In this document: positions 31,566-39,324 of the stretch, in pieces | Position numbering within the stretch: position 1 is the first letter of the stretch | Layout: each line of letters starts with the position of its first letter | From: Candidatus Laterigemmans baculatus | Lineage (GTDB): Bacteria; Planctomycetota; Planctomycetia; Pirellulales; Pirellulaceae | Reading direction: 5' to 3' | DNA: 39,324 nucleotides | Assembly: GCF_010367455.1 (NCBI RefSeq) | Contig: NZ_WRPR01000120.1 | Location: forward strand, 1 to 39,324 | Notes under the pieces: model-generated | The model's input: the letters and a program-made list of their open reading frames with translations, nothing else | Database searches by the model: none | Told to the model about the DNA's origin: nothing | Position numbers and translations under genes: made by a program

Positions 31566-33611
31566 CTACTCCGCTTTCCGCAGCAGGAAGTGGGTCGTCG
31601 ACCAGCCGAGCTCTTCGGTTTTGACGAACCCGCCGCCCGGCTGCAGGTGGCGACGAATGACTTCGAACGGGGGCAACTGCGAGACGTCGACCTGAATCGG
31701 TTCCACCTCCCGATTCGTCTCCGTTTCTTCTTTGGCTCGCCGCAGGAGCGTTGCCAAGAGCGAATCGGACTCGAGGAACTTGCCTTGCCGAATCAGCTCG
31801 TACTTGATCCGCCAGGTCAGGTCGGTGCGGACGACCCGCTCCATCGCCCGCGACTCGCCTCCTTCGGCACGAATCGCCTCCAGGACCCGCTGAAATTCCG
31901 GAGCCGCGGCGATCGTCGCTCCGCCCGTCCGCTCGTGTTCGATGATCTCGACCAGCAGATCGGCGTGGCTCGAGAAGATCAGGTGGTTGCCGTAGACGGT
32001 CAGCGCCCACCGCTCGAGCAGCGGATCGGTCTTCTCCTTGGCCGCCGGGGTCTCGGTCTCGAAGCCGAAGTCCTCAAAGCCTTCGATATCGAACTCCGCC
32101 ACATCGCCTTGGCTCGGGCGGATCTCCCAGATCAAGTGAGGTTCGTACGCATACTTGTAGACGTCCGGGTCGCCCGACATCGCATCGTTGATCGCCGCGG
32201 CGACGACCGGCGTTTCGTTGATGCGAATTGCCCCTAGCACTCGCTCGCTGGTCTTGCCTTCCTCCACTCGATTGTCGGTGAGGATGATCAGGTTGTCGTC
32301 GAAATTGGCGACCACATCCTTGGCGATGTCGATCTGGGGGCCTTCGGTGTCTTCGCGAATATCTTCGATGACTTTGCGGAAGATCTTTTCACCAAACGCT
32401 TCGTCGACCAGCGTCTCCACCGCCCAGAACGCTTCCTCCATCTTCCAGTGGGCTTGGAAAAATGACGCGGCGGTCGGCAGCACCCAGCCCGGCGGGTCCG
32501 CCATCTCGCCGTTGGGGAACTGGAGCACGCGAGCGGCCAGCTCGTAGCGCTCCGGCCCCTGGGCGGTTGGCGGAGCGAACACGAAGGCGCGGTGCAGCAG
32601 GTCGTACTCTGCGGTGGCTAACTGCAACTCGCCGCCGGCCGATTGGACGGCGTCAAAGCCCTGGTTGCGGAGCAATTTGATCACATCGACCTGGCGACCG
32701 CGATCGACTCCGGCGGCGTCGCGAACGATCGTCGCCATTCCCAGCGGACGGGCAAACCAGCGGAGCGACGCGCCTCCAGCTGCCTCGGGGGTCTCAACCG
32801 CCTCGGGGGTCTCAGCCGTCTCGAGGGTCTTTTGGGCAGCCTTGAGGGCACTGAAGACACCTTCGTAGTCGGCCGCCGCGACCAAGCTGTCAGCGACTCC
32901 CTGGTCGATGCCCGCGATCAGTGCCTGCAGCGTCTCCGGGCGGTCGGAGAGCATCAACCGCTCATCGACCGTCGCCACCACCAGTCGCTCGACGATCAGC
33001 TGACCGCGCTGCTGGGGGAGCGTGTAGAGCGTCGCTTGCTGGCCCGCGATCTCGATGGTGCTCACCTTCGCCTCGCGGCCGCGAAGCTCCTCATCGACCT
33101 TCTGCAGCAGCGCCTCGCGCTCGGCTTGGCGACCGCGGGTGTCGGCCAGCATCGCGATCGCGTAGGGCCGCCGAGGAGCGTCGTAACGCATCCAGGCAAG
33201 CACCAGTTCCCCGGAGACGGCCTCTTTCAGATCGCTCAACCGGATCCCCGAGTGCAGCCCCGAGTCGAGCCGCTTCTCGATCGCTTCCCGCTGGGACTCC
33301 AGGAACGGCTTCAGCGATTCCTCCTCCTGCAGTTCGGCCAGCGAGGTCTCCGTCCACCGCTCGAGGAACTGGGGCAGGTTGTCGATCGCAACCATCCCCT
33401 GCGTCGAATTGGGGAGCAGCGAGACGCTAGGGCGATAGCCAGCGTCGGAATCCGCAGCAGCCACGGCCTCCGCATTCTGCTGGGCGGCTGCGTCTTGGGC
33501 TGCGGCAACCGGGAGCAGCGAAGCGACTGCGAAGCAGGCCGCGGCGGAAGCCAACACGCGGCGCGGTGCGGCGAGGAATTTTGAAAAGCGAGCCGACAAA
33601 GCGGGAAGCAT
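31566..33611 (-). CDS. Large secreted protein of unknown function
   Basis: 681 residues from MLPALSARFSKF at 33611; the frame runs on upstream to 33806 without support. A signal peptide covers about residues 18-39 (VLASAAACFAVASLLPVAAA). I do not recognise a known catalytic motif. The protein has long regular stretches, including VSLLPNSTQGMVAIDNLPQF, a repeated pattern resembling DUF3352-like proteins (cell-surface quantities such as ERLVVATVDERLMLSDRPETLQALI), and an internal 18 bp repeat coding for ETPEAV units. It has no membrane segment beyond the signal, so it should be periplasmic or secreted. It diverges from purB across repeats of family B. Confidence 0.75.
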   Translation of the reverse strand: MLPALSARFSKFLAAPRRVLASAAACFAVASLLPVAAAQDAAAQQNAEAVAAADSDAGYRPSVSLLPNSTQGMVAIDNLPQFLERWTETSLAELQEEESLKPFLESQREAIEKRLDSGLHSGIRLSDLKEAVSGELVLAWMRYDAPRRPYAIAMLADTRGRQAEREALLQKVDEELRGREAKVSTIEIAGQQATLYTLPQQRGQLIVERLVVATVDERLMLSDRPETLQALIAGIDQGVADSLVAAADYEGVFSALKAAQKTLETAETPEAVETPEAAGGASLRWFARPLGMATIVRDAAGVDRGRQVDVIKLLRNQGFDAVQSAGGELQLATAEYDLLHRAFVFAPPTAQGPERYELAARVLQFPNGEMADPPGWVLPTAASFFQAHWKMEEAFWAVETLVDEAFGEKIFRKVIEDIREDTEGPQIDIAKDVVANFDDNLIILTDNRVEEGKTSERVLGAIRINETPVVAAAINDAMSGDPDVYKYAYEPHLIWEIRPSQGDVAEFDIEGFEDFGFETETPAAKEKTDPLLERWALTVYGNHLIFSSHADLLVEIIEHERTGGATIAAAPEFQRVLEAIRAEGGESRAMERVVRTDLTWRIKYELIRQGKFLESDSLLATLLRRAKEETETNREVEPIQVDVSQLPPFEVIRRHLQPGGGFVKTEELGWSTTHFLLRKAE
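32782..32833 (-). repeat. 18 bp in-frame repeat in the large secreted protein gene
   Basis: Two near-identical units of GCCTCGGGGGTCTCAACC type plus a diverged third, coding on the minus strand for ETAETPEAVETPEAAG. It forms a charged, probably flexible linker. Confidence 0.85.
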
Positions 33612-34142
33612 TTGTTGTAGTGATGTGGACGGCACCGATTCACCTTTGGGTCGTAACTGGATTCGTGGAGGCAAAGGTGCCGCGGCGGACCGCCTGTGCC
33701 GGTTTCCACTGGCACCGTATCGTATCCCAATTAGGAAAGCAGGGAAAAGATGTCCTTGAAGGGGGTTTGTGACGGTTCTGTCGCCGTTCGCCCCAGAGTC
33801 GCCCATAGTCGCCTTTCGCTCCGCGAAAGTTGTGCAGTAACGCCTCTTTCGCGGAGCGAAAGTTGTGCAGTAACGCCTCTTTCGCGGAGCGAAAGTTGTG
33901 CAGTAACGCTTCTTTCGCGGAGCGAAAGGCGACTATGGGAGCGAAAGGCGACTATGGGAGCGAAAGGCGACTAGGACGCCTCCGCAAACCGAAGGCCTTT
34001 TCTTCCAAAAATGTCTCCTCTCGCCCGCCGTGGGAGCGGGCCCGGTCTAGCGAGAAAATCCGCGATGGCGAGAATTTAGACCTCCGCAGCCGTCTTCCGA
34101 TCTCCTCCACTCTCCTTCCGACACGCCAGCATCCACTGCGAC
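33612..34142. other. Divergent region with a family B tandem array
   Basis: 531 bp without a convincing gene. It should hold the promoters of the large secreted protein (-) and purB (+). Bases 33805-33973 are a family B array with a 33 bp period (units at 33825, 33858, 33891), each holding CTTTCGCGGAGCGAAAG, followed by two copies of GGCGACTATGGGAGCGAAA. Open frames through the array translate the repeat (LSRSESCAVT units) and are not genes. The remaining parts show no clear boxes. Confidence 0.7.
33805..33973. repeat. Family B array, 33 bp period
   Basis: Three units of GAAAGTTGTGCAGTAACGCC followed by TCTTTCGCGGAGC, then two shorter copies ending GGAGCGAAAGGCGACTA. Each unit contains an inverted 17 bp core, so the array can fold into a row of small hairpins. 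Relatives lie at 140-197 and 2498-2600. Confidence 0.92.
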
Positions 34143-35573
34143 ATGAGCGACGAAACTCCCTACCAAAACCCCCTGATCAGCCGCTACGCCTCGCGCGAGA
34201 TGGCGCACCTCTGGGGCCCCGAACGGCGGTTCCGCACTTGGCGGCGGTTGTGGGTCGCACTGGCCGAAGCCCAGCAAGAATTGGGCCTGGCGGTCAGCGA
34301 CGAGCAGATCGCCCAGCTCCGCGAGTACCAGGACCGGCTGAACCTGGACGTGGCGGCCGATTACGAGCGTCGACTGCGGCACGACGTGATGGCCCATGTG
34401 CACGCCCTGGGGGATCAGTGTCCGGCGGCCCGCGGGATCATTCACTTGGGGGCGACCAGCTGCTTCATCACCGATAACGCCGACCTGATCTTGATCCGCG
34501 ACGCGCTGCGGATGGTCGCCGTCCGCTTGGCCGCGGTCATCGATCGGCTCAGCCAGTTCGCCCACCGCTATCGCGACCTCCCCTGCCTCGCCTTCACCCA
34601 CCTCCAGCCGGCCCAGCCGACCACCGTCGGCAAACGGGCTTGCCTCTGGGCCTACGACCTGCTGATCGACCTCGAGGAAGTCGAGCACCGGCTCGCCGAG
34701 CTGCGGGCCCGGAGCACCAAGGGAACCACCGGGACGCAGGCCAGCTTCCTGCAGCTGTTCGAAGGGGACCATGCCAAGGTCCGCCGCCTGGAAACGCGAG
34801 TGGCCGAGAAACTTGGCTTCGAATCGACCTACGCCGTGACCGGCCAGACGTACCCACGGAAAGTCGACACCCAGATTCTCGACGCCCTCTCGGGGATCGG
34901 CCAGAGTCTGCACAAGAGCGGATCGGACCTGCGGCTGCTCGCTGGCCGCAAAGAGGTCGAAGAACCGTTCGAGAAAGATCAGATCGGCTCCTCGGCGATG
35001 GCGTACAAGCGAAACCCGATGCGGAGCGAACGGATCTGCGCCCTGGCCCGGTTTGCGATCAGCCTCCAAGGAAGCGCCGCAGCGACAGCAGCCACCCAGT
35101 GGATGGAGCGAACGCTCGACGACAGCGCCAACCGGCGGCTGGTGATCCCACAGAGCTTCATGGCGATCGACGCCGCGCTGGTGCTCATGCAGAACGTCAC
35201 CGATGGATTGGTCGTGTACCCGAACACGATCGCTCGCCACTTGGGCGAGGAACTCCCCTTCATGGCGACCGAAAACATTCTGATGCGAGCCGTCGCAGCC
35301 GGCGGAGATCGTCAGGAGTTGCACGAGCGGATTCGTCAGCACAGCCAAGCGGCGGCTTGGGAAGTCAAATCCGAAGGCCGCCCCAACGATCTGCTCGAGC
35401 GGCTGATGGCGGACGAAGCGTTCGCCGGAGTCGATCTCCAGGGAGCCCTCAACCCGCTCGATTTCGTCGGCCGAGCCCCCGAGCAAGTCGACGAATTTAT
35501 CGCCGAATACGTCGAACCGGTCCGAGCCCGCTACTCGGGCGAAGAAAACCTCTCGGCCGAAGTGTTCGTGTGA
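34143..35573 (+). CDS. purB: Adenylosuccinate lyase
   Basis: 476 residues. It acts twice in purine synthesis, releasing fumarate from SAICAR and from adenylosuccinate. The fumarase/aspartase superfamily signature [14 protein letters not shown] lies at about residues 283-296; other conserved pieces are [35 protein letters not shown] and the C-terminal helical part. It is longer than the Bacillus enzyme (431 residues) and resembles the eukaryotic-type length class. The tail after residue 460 is family-typical. It converges on ppk1 across the heptamer array and has its own promoter region. Confidence 0.96.
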   Translation: MSDETPYQNPLISRYASREMAHLWGPERRFRTWRRLWVALAEAQQELGLAVSDEQIAQLREYQDRLNLDVAADYERRLRHDVMAHVHALGDQCPAARGIIHLGATSCFITDNADLILIRDALRMVAVRLAAVIDRLSQFAHRYRDLPCLAFTHLQPAQPTTVGKRACLWAYDLLIDLEEVEHRLAELRARSTKGTTGTQASFLQLFEGDHAKVRRLETRVAEKLGFESTYAVTGQTYPRKVDTQILDALSGIGQSLHKSGSDLRLLAGRKEVEEPFEKDQIGSSAMAYKRNPMRSERICALARFAISLQGSAAATAATQWMERTLDDSANRRLVIPQSFMAIDAALVLMQNVTDGLVVYPNTIARHLGEELPFMATENILMRAVAAGGDRQELHERIRQHSQAAAWEVKSEGRPNDLLERLMADEAFAGVDLQGALNPLDFVGRAPEQVDEFIAEYVEPVRARYSGEENLSAEVFV

Positions 35574-35580
35574 GAAAAAT

Positions 35581-35800
35581 CCGGTGTCCGGTGTCCGGTG
35601 TCCGGTGTCCGGTTTCCGGTTTCCGGTTTCCGGAAGAATCTCAAATCTCAGATTTCAAATTTCAGATTCTGATCTCCCGGCTCCCGGCTCCCGGCTCCCG
35701 GCTCCCGGCTCCCGGCTCCCGGCTCCCGGCTCCCGGCTCCCGGCTCCCGGCTCCCGGCTCCCGGCTCCCGGCTTCCGGCTACCGGCTACCGGTTTCCAGC
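35581..35800. repeat. Heptamer tandem arrays between purB and ppk1
   Basis: Two 7 bp-period arrays. The first, 35581-35633, has four units CCGGTGT and three CCGGTTT. The second, 35674-35771, has 14 perfect CTCCCGG units, followed by CTTCCGG and two CTACCGG to about 35792. The two share a CCGGNNN pattern and are split by an AT-rich 40 bp piece containing AAATCTCAGATTT. The stop codon of ppk1 (35779-35781) lies in the degenerate end of the second array. Confidence 0.95.
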
Positions 35801-38118
35801 TTTTCCCCTCCGGGCTGGTGGGGTTCGAACATGGTTTGTCTTGCGGTCTGGGCGGTGCCGGCGTCTTGGACTGCTCGTTCGTAGAGCTTCCGCTGGGCCC
35901 GGAAACCGTGCTGATCGCCGTCCGGCTTGAGCCGGCGGTACTGGCCGTCGGCGCCCAGCCGCCAGGTGACGAGGTTGTCGTGGAAGTAGGCGTCGAGCGT
36001 TCGCCACAACTTTTTGCGACAAGTCGGATCGAGGACGGGAATCAGCAACTCGATGCGGCGGTCGAGGTTCCGCGGCATCCAGTCGGCGCTGCTGATAAAC
36101 ATCGCCTCCTCGCCTCCTTGGTAGAAGTACATGATGCGGGCGTGTTCGAGGTAGCGGTCGACGATCGAGCGGACTTCGATGTTGTCGCTCAGCCCCGGAA
36201 CGCCGGGGCGCAGGCAGCAGACGCCACGGATGTTGAGCTGGATGCGGACTCCCGCTTGGCTAGCCCGGTACAGGGCATCGATGACGCGGGAATCGACCAG
36301 CGCGTTGAGCTTGGCGACGATCCTTCCGCGTTGGCCTTCGCGGCACCGCCCCGCCTCGGCCTCGATCATTGCCAGCAGGCGTTTGCGGAGGGTTAAGGGA
36401 GCGGCGGCCAAATGGGTGAATTGCTGCTGTTGGCTGGCCCCGGTGACCGCGTTGAAGAAGGCCGAAGCGTCGGCGCCGAGCTCGTCGTCGCAGCTCAGCA
36501 GCGACACATCGCTGTACAGCCGGGCGGTGACTTCGTTGTAGTTCCCGGTGCCGAAGTGCAAGTAGCGGACGATTCCCTGGGCCTCGCGGCGGACGATCAC
36601 GCACACTTTGGCGTGCGTCTTGAAACCTTTGACGCCGTAGATGACTTGCACCCCGGCTTGCTCCATCTCCCGTGCCCATTCGATGTTGCGGGCTTCGTCA
36701 AAGCGGGCTTTGAGTTCGACGACTGCCGTGACGTACTTGCCCCGCTCGGCCGCCCGCATCAGCGCCGCGACGATCGGACTTTTGCGGCTGATCCGGTAGA
36801 GGACTTGCTTGATCGCCAGCACATCGGGATCGGCGGCCGCCTCTTCGATCAGCCGCACCACCGGATCAAACCGCTCGTAGGGATGGACCATCAGCAGATC
36901 ACCCCGGGCGATCGTGTCGAACATCGACTCCCGCGGGTCGATCATCGGGTTGCTCTGCGACGGCCACGAGGGATCGCGGTAGGAGTCAAAACCTTCGAGG
37001 CTGGAGAGCTGGAACAGGTAGGCTAGGTCGAGCGGCCCGCGGGCCCGGAAAACATCGTCGCCGCCGAGCTCCAGTCGGCTGCGGAGGAAGTCGGTCATCT
37101 CCTCCCCTGCCCTGTCGTCCAGCTCCAAGCGAATCGCATCGGAAGCCTTGCGACTCTCGAGCACCTCCCCCATCCCGACCATCAAATCCGCCGCGCTGTC
37201 CTCCCGCAGCTCGACGTCGGCGTTCCGCGTCAGGCGGAACGTGGCGCACTCGACCACCTGGCGTCCCGGAAAAAATTGCTCGATCCCATCGATCACCACG
37301 TCCTCGAGCAGCGCAAAGCAGTAGCCGCTGTCGGCCGGCAAGGAGACGATCCGCGAGAGCACGCGGCCGAGCGGAATGACGGCGTAATCCCACTCGGGAG
37401 CGTCCCCCCCACTCACTGCAGCAGCGTCACTCGCCACAGTAGCATTCGCACCCTCCGGCGGCGGAGCGAGTTCGCCAGCTCGCGAACTGCCGGCTGCTGC
37501 CGCCCCACTCCCCTGCCCTGCCCCGTTCGTCGCCACACCGCTCCCTTCGCCGCCGTCGCCCGGCGGTTCACTGGTCGGTTGATTGACCGCGAGCGGCTTG
37601 AGGCGGACGCAGAGGTGGACCTGCAGCCCAGGGAGGAGCGGAAAGGGCTGGTCGGGGGATATCGTCTGCGGCGAGAGCACCGGCAAGACGTCGCTCGCAA
37701 AGAACCGATCGGCCGCTTCGCCATGCCGGTCGCTGCTGGCGCGCAGATCAATCCGTTGGATTCCGATCGCCTGCATGGCCGGCTCGAGCTGGTCGAGCAG
37801 GATCGCGTACTGGTCGTTCTGCAAGCGATGGCAGCGGTTGGAAACGGCCTTGAGCTGCTCGAAGACAGTCATCCCGGCCGGGTCGGTCGCCGTTGGATTC
37901 TGTTCCGCCTGCATCTTCAGTCCGCCCACCCGGACCATGAAGAATTCGTCGAGGTTCGAGCCGGTGATCGCCAAGAACTTGAGTCGCTCGAGCAGCGGTT
38001 GATTCTCGTCGGAGGCTTGCTCGAGCACGCGCTGGTTGAACTCCAGCCAACTCAGTTCGCGGTTGAAATAACGGTCCGGCGGGAGCGGCTTGGGGCTGTG
38101 GAGTTTGGGGGAATTCAC
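35779..38118 (-). CDS. ppk: Polyphosphate kinase 1 with low-complexity insert
   Basis: 779 residues. It makes inorganic polyphosphate from ATP, reversibly. Conserved N domain ([41 protein letters not shown]), the phosphorylated His492 in [13 protein letters not shown] (E. coli His435), and the later FGTGNYNE and [17 protein letters not shown] pieces. The 57-residue offset from E. coli matches an insert at about residues 178-240, Gly/Ala/Ser-rich and probably disordered, placed in the H domain before [10 protein letters not shown]. The C-terminal residues and stop lie in the heptamer array. Start at [15 protein letters not shown]; upstream lies the 21 bp repeat region. It is probably a single-gene unit. 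Confidence 0.96.
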   Translation of the reverse strand: MNSPKLHSPKPLPPDRYFNRELSWLEFNQRVLEQASDENQPLLERLKFLAITGSNLDEFFMVRVGGLKMQAEQNPTATDPAGMTVFEQLKAVSNRCHRLQNDQYAILLDQLEPAMQAIGIQRIDLRASSDRHGEAADRFFASDVLPVLSPQTISPDQPFPLLPGLQVHLCVRLKPLAVNQPTSEPPGDGGEGSGVATNGAGQGSGAAAAGSSRAGELAPPPEGANATVASDAAAVSGGDAPEWDYAVIPLGRVLSRIVSLPADSGYCFALLEDVVIDGIEQFFPGRQVVECATFRLTRNADVELREDSAADLMVGMGEVLESRKASDAIRLELDDRAGEEMTDFLRSRLELGGDDVFRARGPLDLAYLFQLSSLEGFDSYRDPSWPSQSNPMIDPRESMFDTIARGDLLMVHPYERFDPVVRLIEEAAADPDVLAIKQVLYRISRKSPIVAALMRAAERGKYVTAVVELKARFDEARNIEWAREMEQAGVQVIYGVKGFKTHAKVCVIVRREAQGIVRYLHFGTGNYNEVTARLYSDVSLLSCDDELGADASAFFNAVTGASQQQQFTHLAAAPLTLRKRLLAMIEAEAGRCREGQRGRIVAKLNALVDSRVIDALYRASQAGVRIQLNIRGVCCLRPGVPGLSDNIEVRSIVDRYLEHARIMYFYQGGEEAMFISSADWMPRNLDRRIELLIPVLDPTCRKKLWRTLDAYFHDNLVTWRLGADGQYRRLKPDGDQHGFRAQRKLYERAVQDAGTAQTARQTMFEPHQPGGEKLETGSR

Positions 38119-38595
38119 GATTCGGTGCGGAGAAAGGATGGGTGAGCGGGCGGACGAGCGGCGGCGGGCGAGCGTGTGCTGCCCTCAAGTGTATGCCGAT
38201 CCCGTCAGCTCCGCAGACCCCACCCGGGAAAGAGGTCTTGGTTCGCAGGTCTGCCCTCGTACTGGTACTCAGCGAAGCGGTACTCGTACTCAGCGAAGCG
38301 GTACTCGTACTCAGCGAAGCGGTACTCGTACTCAGCGAAGCGGTACTCGTACTCAGCGAAGCGGTACTCGGGCCGAAACCCCGCCCCCACAATGCCTGCT
38401 AGCCCGAACGGGAACCGCACGGTCCGAGTACCGCTGCGCTGAGTACGAGTACGAGTACCGCTGCGCTGAGTATGAATGGGCTCCTGAAACCTGCTCCCTT
38501 TCTTTCGGCACGGTGTTCGCGTGAAAGCACTCCTTCGGCGGGTGCTCGTCGAGCATCGCCGAGATTCTCGAGTAGCTCCCGGGGAGTCTACGCGC
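38119..38595. other. Divergent region upstream of ppk1 with a 21 bp tandem array
   Basis: 477 bp between the ppk1 start (-) and the small secreted protein (+). It holds a five-unit 21 bp array (38263-38372) and inverted relatives at 38427-38470. The parts at 38119-38260 and 38480-38595 should hold the two promoters; I cannot name boxes. Tyr/Ser-rich open frames in this stretch translate the repeat. Confidence 0.65.
38263..38470. repeat. 21 bp tandem array with inverted copies
   Basis: Five units of GTACTCAGCGAAGCGGTACT at exact 21 bp spacing (cores at 38270, 38291, 38312, 38333, 38354). Two inverted relatives, GAGTACCGCTGCGCTGAGTA, follow at about 38427 and 38451. Each unit carries GTACTC-type half palindromes, and array plus inverted copies could form a large hairpin. 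There are no spacers, so it is not a CRISPR array. Confidence 0.92.
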
Positions 38596-39021
38596 ATGGC
38601 TACGAACGCTTTGCTCTTTGTGGCGCTGTTGGCCGCGTCGCCCACGCAGCATGTGGTTCGCGACCGGGTGGACCTGATCGAGCTGAACCACTACTACGAC
38701 GAGGCTGGTCGGCACGTGTTCGACCAGCTGATCTTTTACGACTGGAGCGAAGGGCGGCGGCGGTTCGAGGTCTGCGCCTGGCGGCTCGTCAAAAGCCGCT
38801 CGCAGCAGCCGCGGCAGGACCACCGCGAACACCTCTGGCGGGTCCTCTGGCACGACGGCGGCGTGCTTCGCAGCGTCGAAGGAGCCAGTTTCCGTGAGAC
38901 CTGGACCAAGCACGATCCGGAGCTCGTCGACCGCGATCTGCTGCCGCAGGAGAGCCGGCGCGAGCTGAGCAAGCAGCCGACGAGCATGCTGCGACACATG
39001 CTCTCGTCGTTTTTTCAATGA
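38596..39021 (+). CDS. Small secreted protein of unknown function
   Basis: 141 residues from MATNALLFVALLAASPTQ at 38596; an upstream GTG at 38521 would add 25 polar residues in front of the hydrophobic segment, which makes it less likely. The N-terminal 15 or so residues look like a signal peptide or a short anchor. The rest is a single compact domain with many aromatic and charged residues (LIELNHYYDEAGRHVFDQLI, FYDWSEGRRRFEVCAWRL, LWRVLWHDGGVL), probably beta-rich. I recognise no family. It lies next to a family A array at its 3' end. Confidence 0.7.
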   Translation: MATNALLFVALLAASPTQHVVRDRVDLIELNHYYDEAGRHVFDQLIFYDWSEGRRRFEVCAWRLVKSRSQQPRQDHREHLWRVLWHDGGVLRSVEGASFRETWTKHDPELVDRDLLPQESRRELSKQPTSMLRHMLSSFFQ

Positions 39022-39324
39022 CCGACTGGGTACTCAGTACTTCTTCCGCTTCGTGAAATCAGCCGCCACGCGCTAGCGTCCGGTTCGCGCGGCGTTCTCG
39101 AGAAGCGGGGGCTAGCGCCCGGTTTGCGCGGCGTTCTCGAGAACCGGGGGCTAGCGCCCGGCGGCTGGTGCAATATGCAGGCTTACGCTTGATGAAATCA
39201 GCCGCCACGCGCTAGCGTCCGGTTTGCGCGGCGTTCTCGAGAACCGGGGGCTAGCGCCCGGCGGCTGATGCAATATGCAGGCTTACGCTTGATGAAATCA
39301 GCCGCCACGCGCTAGCGTCCGGTT
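39022..39324. repeat. Family A higher-order tandem array running off the window (copy A7)
   Basis: Starts at about 39056. A 100 bp unit (39194 to 39293, then again from 39294) repeats directly; a first, longer copy starts 139 bp earlier at 39055 and holds an extra GCGCGGCGTTCTCGAGAA segment. Each unit carries a full family A inverted pair plus a CAATATGCAGGCTTACGCTT piece. The array continues beyond the window. No gene seen here. Confidence 0.92.

Noticed and set aside
33750-33974. 74-residue serine-rich plus-strand frame
   Set aside because: It translates the family B repeat; no start context and no homology expected.
34047-35486. 479-residue minus-strand frame
   Set aside because: Antisense to purB, which carries the full lyase signature.
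35584-36396. 270-residue plus-strand frame with repeated Leu-Pro-Ala-Pro-Gly units
   Set aside because: Made by the heptamer array plus the antisense of ppk1.
38263-38372. Possible CRISPR array
   Set aside because: Units are head to tail with no spacers and no cas genes nearby.

Overview
The window looks like chromosomal DNA of a planctomycete, most likely from the Pirellulales; I do not assign a genus. The reasons are high GC, a secreted ceramidase-LamG protein, a DUF1559-like protein with a pilin-like anchor, a protein kinase directly upstream of accA, few clear Shine-Dalgarno sites, and many dispersed GC-rich palindromic repeats. I support 27 protein genes and no RNA gene, CRISPR array, prophage or insertion sequence.

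Layout. A secreted ceramidase-like/LamG protein (322-2466, +) converges on a tight nine-gene minus-strand cluster (12662 down to 2602). In transcription order the cluster is: two nucleotide-sugar epimerases, a zinc alcohol dehydrogenase, a GT4 glycosyltransferase, three paralogous CgeB-type glycosyltransferases, a SAM methyltransferase and a clan-A glycoside hydrolase without a signal peptide. Most neighbours overlap by 1-16 bp or lie within 15 bp. No flippase, polymerase or exporter is present, so the product is probably assembled in the cytosol. This is the best candidate for an undescribed pathway. Next come a short uronate isomerase-like protein (-), an anchored HtrA-type protease (+) and a secreted formylglycine-generating-enzyme-fold protein without catalytic cysteines (+).

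The centre is mostly housekeeping. On the plus strand are asd, truA, a GT4 glycosyltransferase overlapping truA, a Ser/Thr kinase with an altered DFG motif, and accA. Then come cvpA-like (-), a YdjM-type membrane protein (+), dtd (-), the DUF1559-like protein (+), argG (-) and divergent larB, nnrD, ribF and nrnA (+). The right end has a large secreted protein of unknown function (-), purB (+), ppk1 (-) with a low-complexity insert, and a small secreted protein (+).

A second theme is repeats. At least five dispersed inverted-repeat families (called A to E here) and several perfect tandem arrays (7, 18, 19, 21, 33 and 100 bp units) fill the spaces between genes, especially between convergent genes. 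At seven genes (the glycoside hydrolase, the uronate isomerase-like gene, accA, cvpA-like, dtd, nnrD, ppk1) the stop codon lies inside or directly against a repeat. Short in-frame minisatellites also occur inside several genes, always in linkers or disordered parts.
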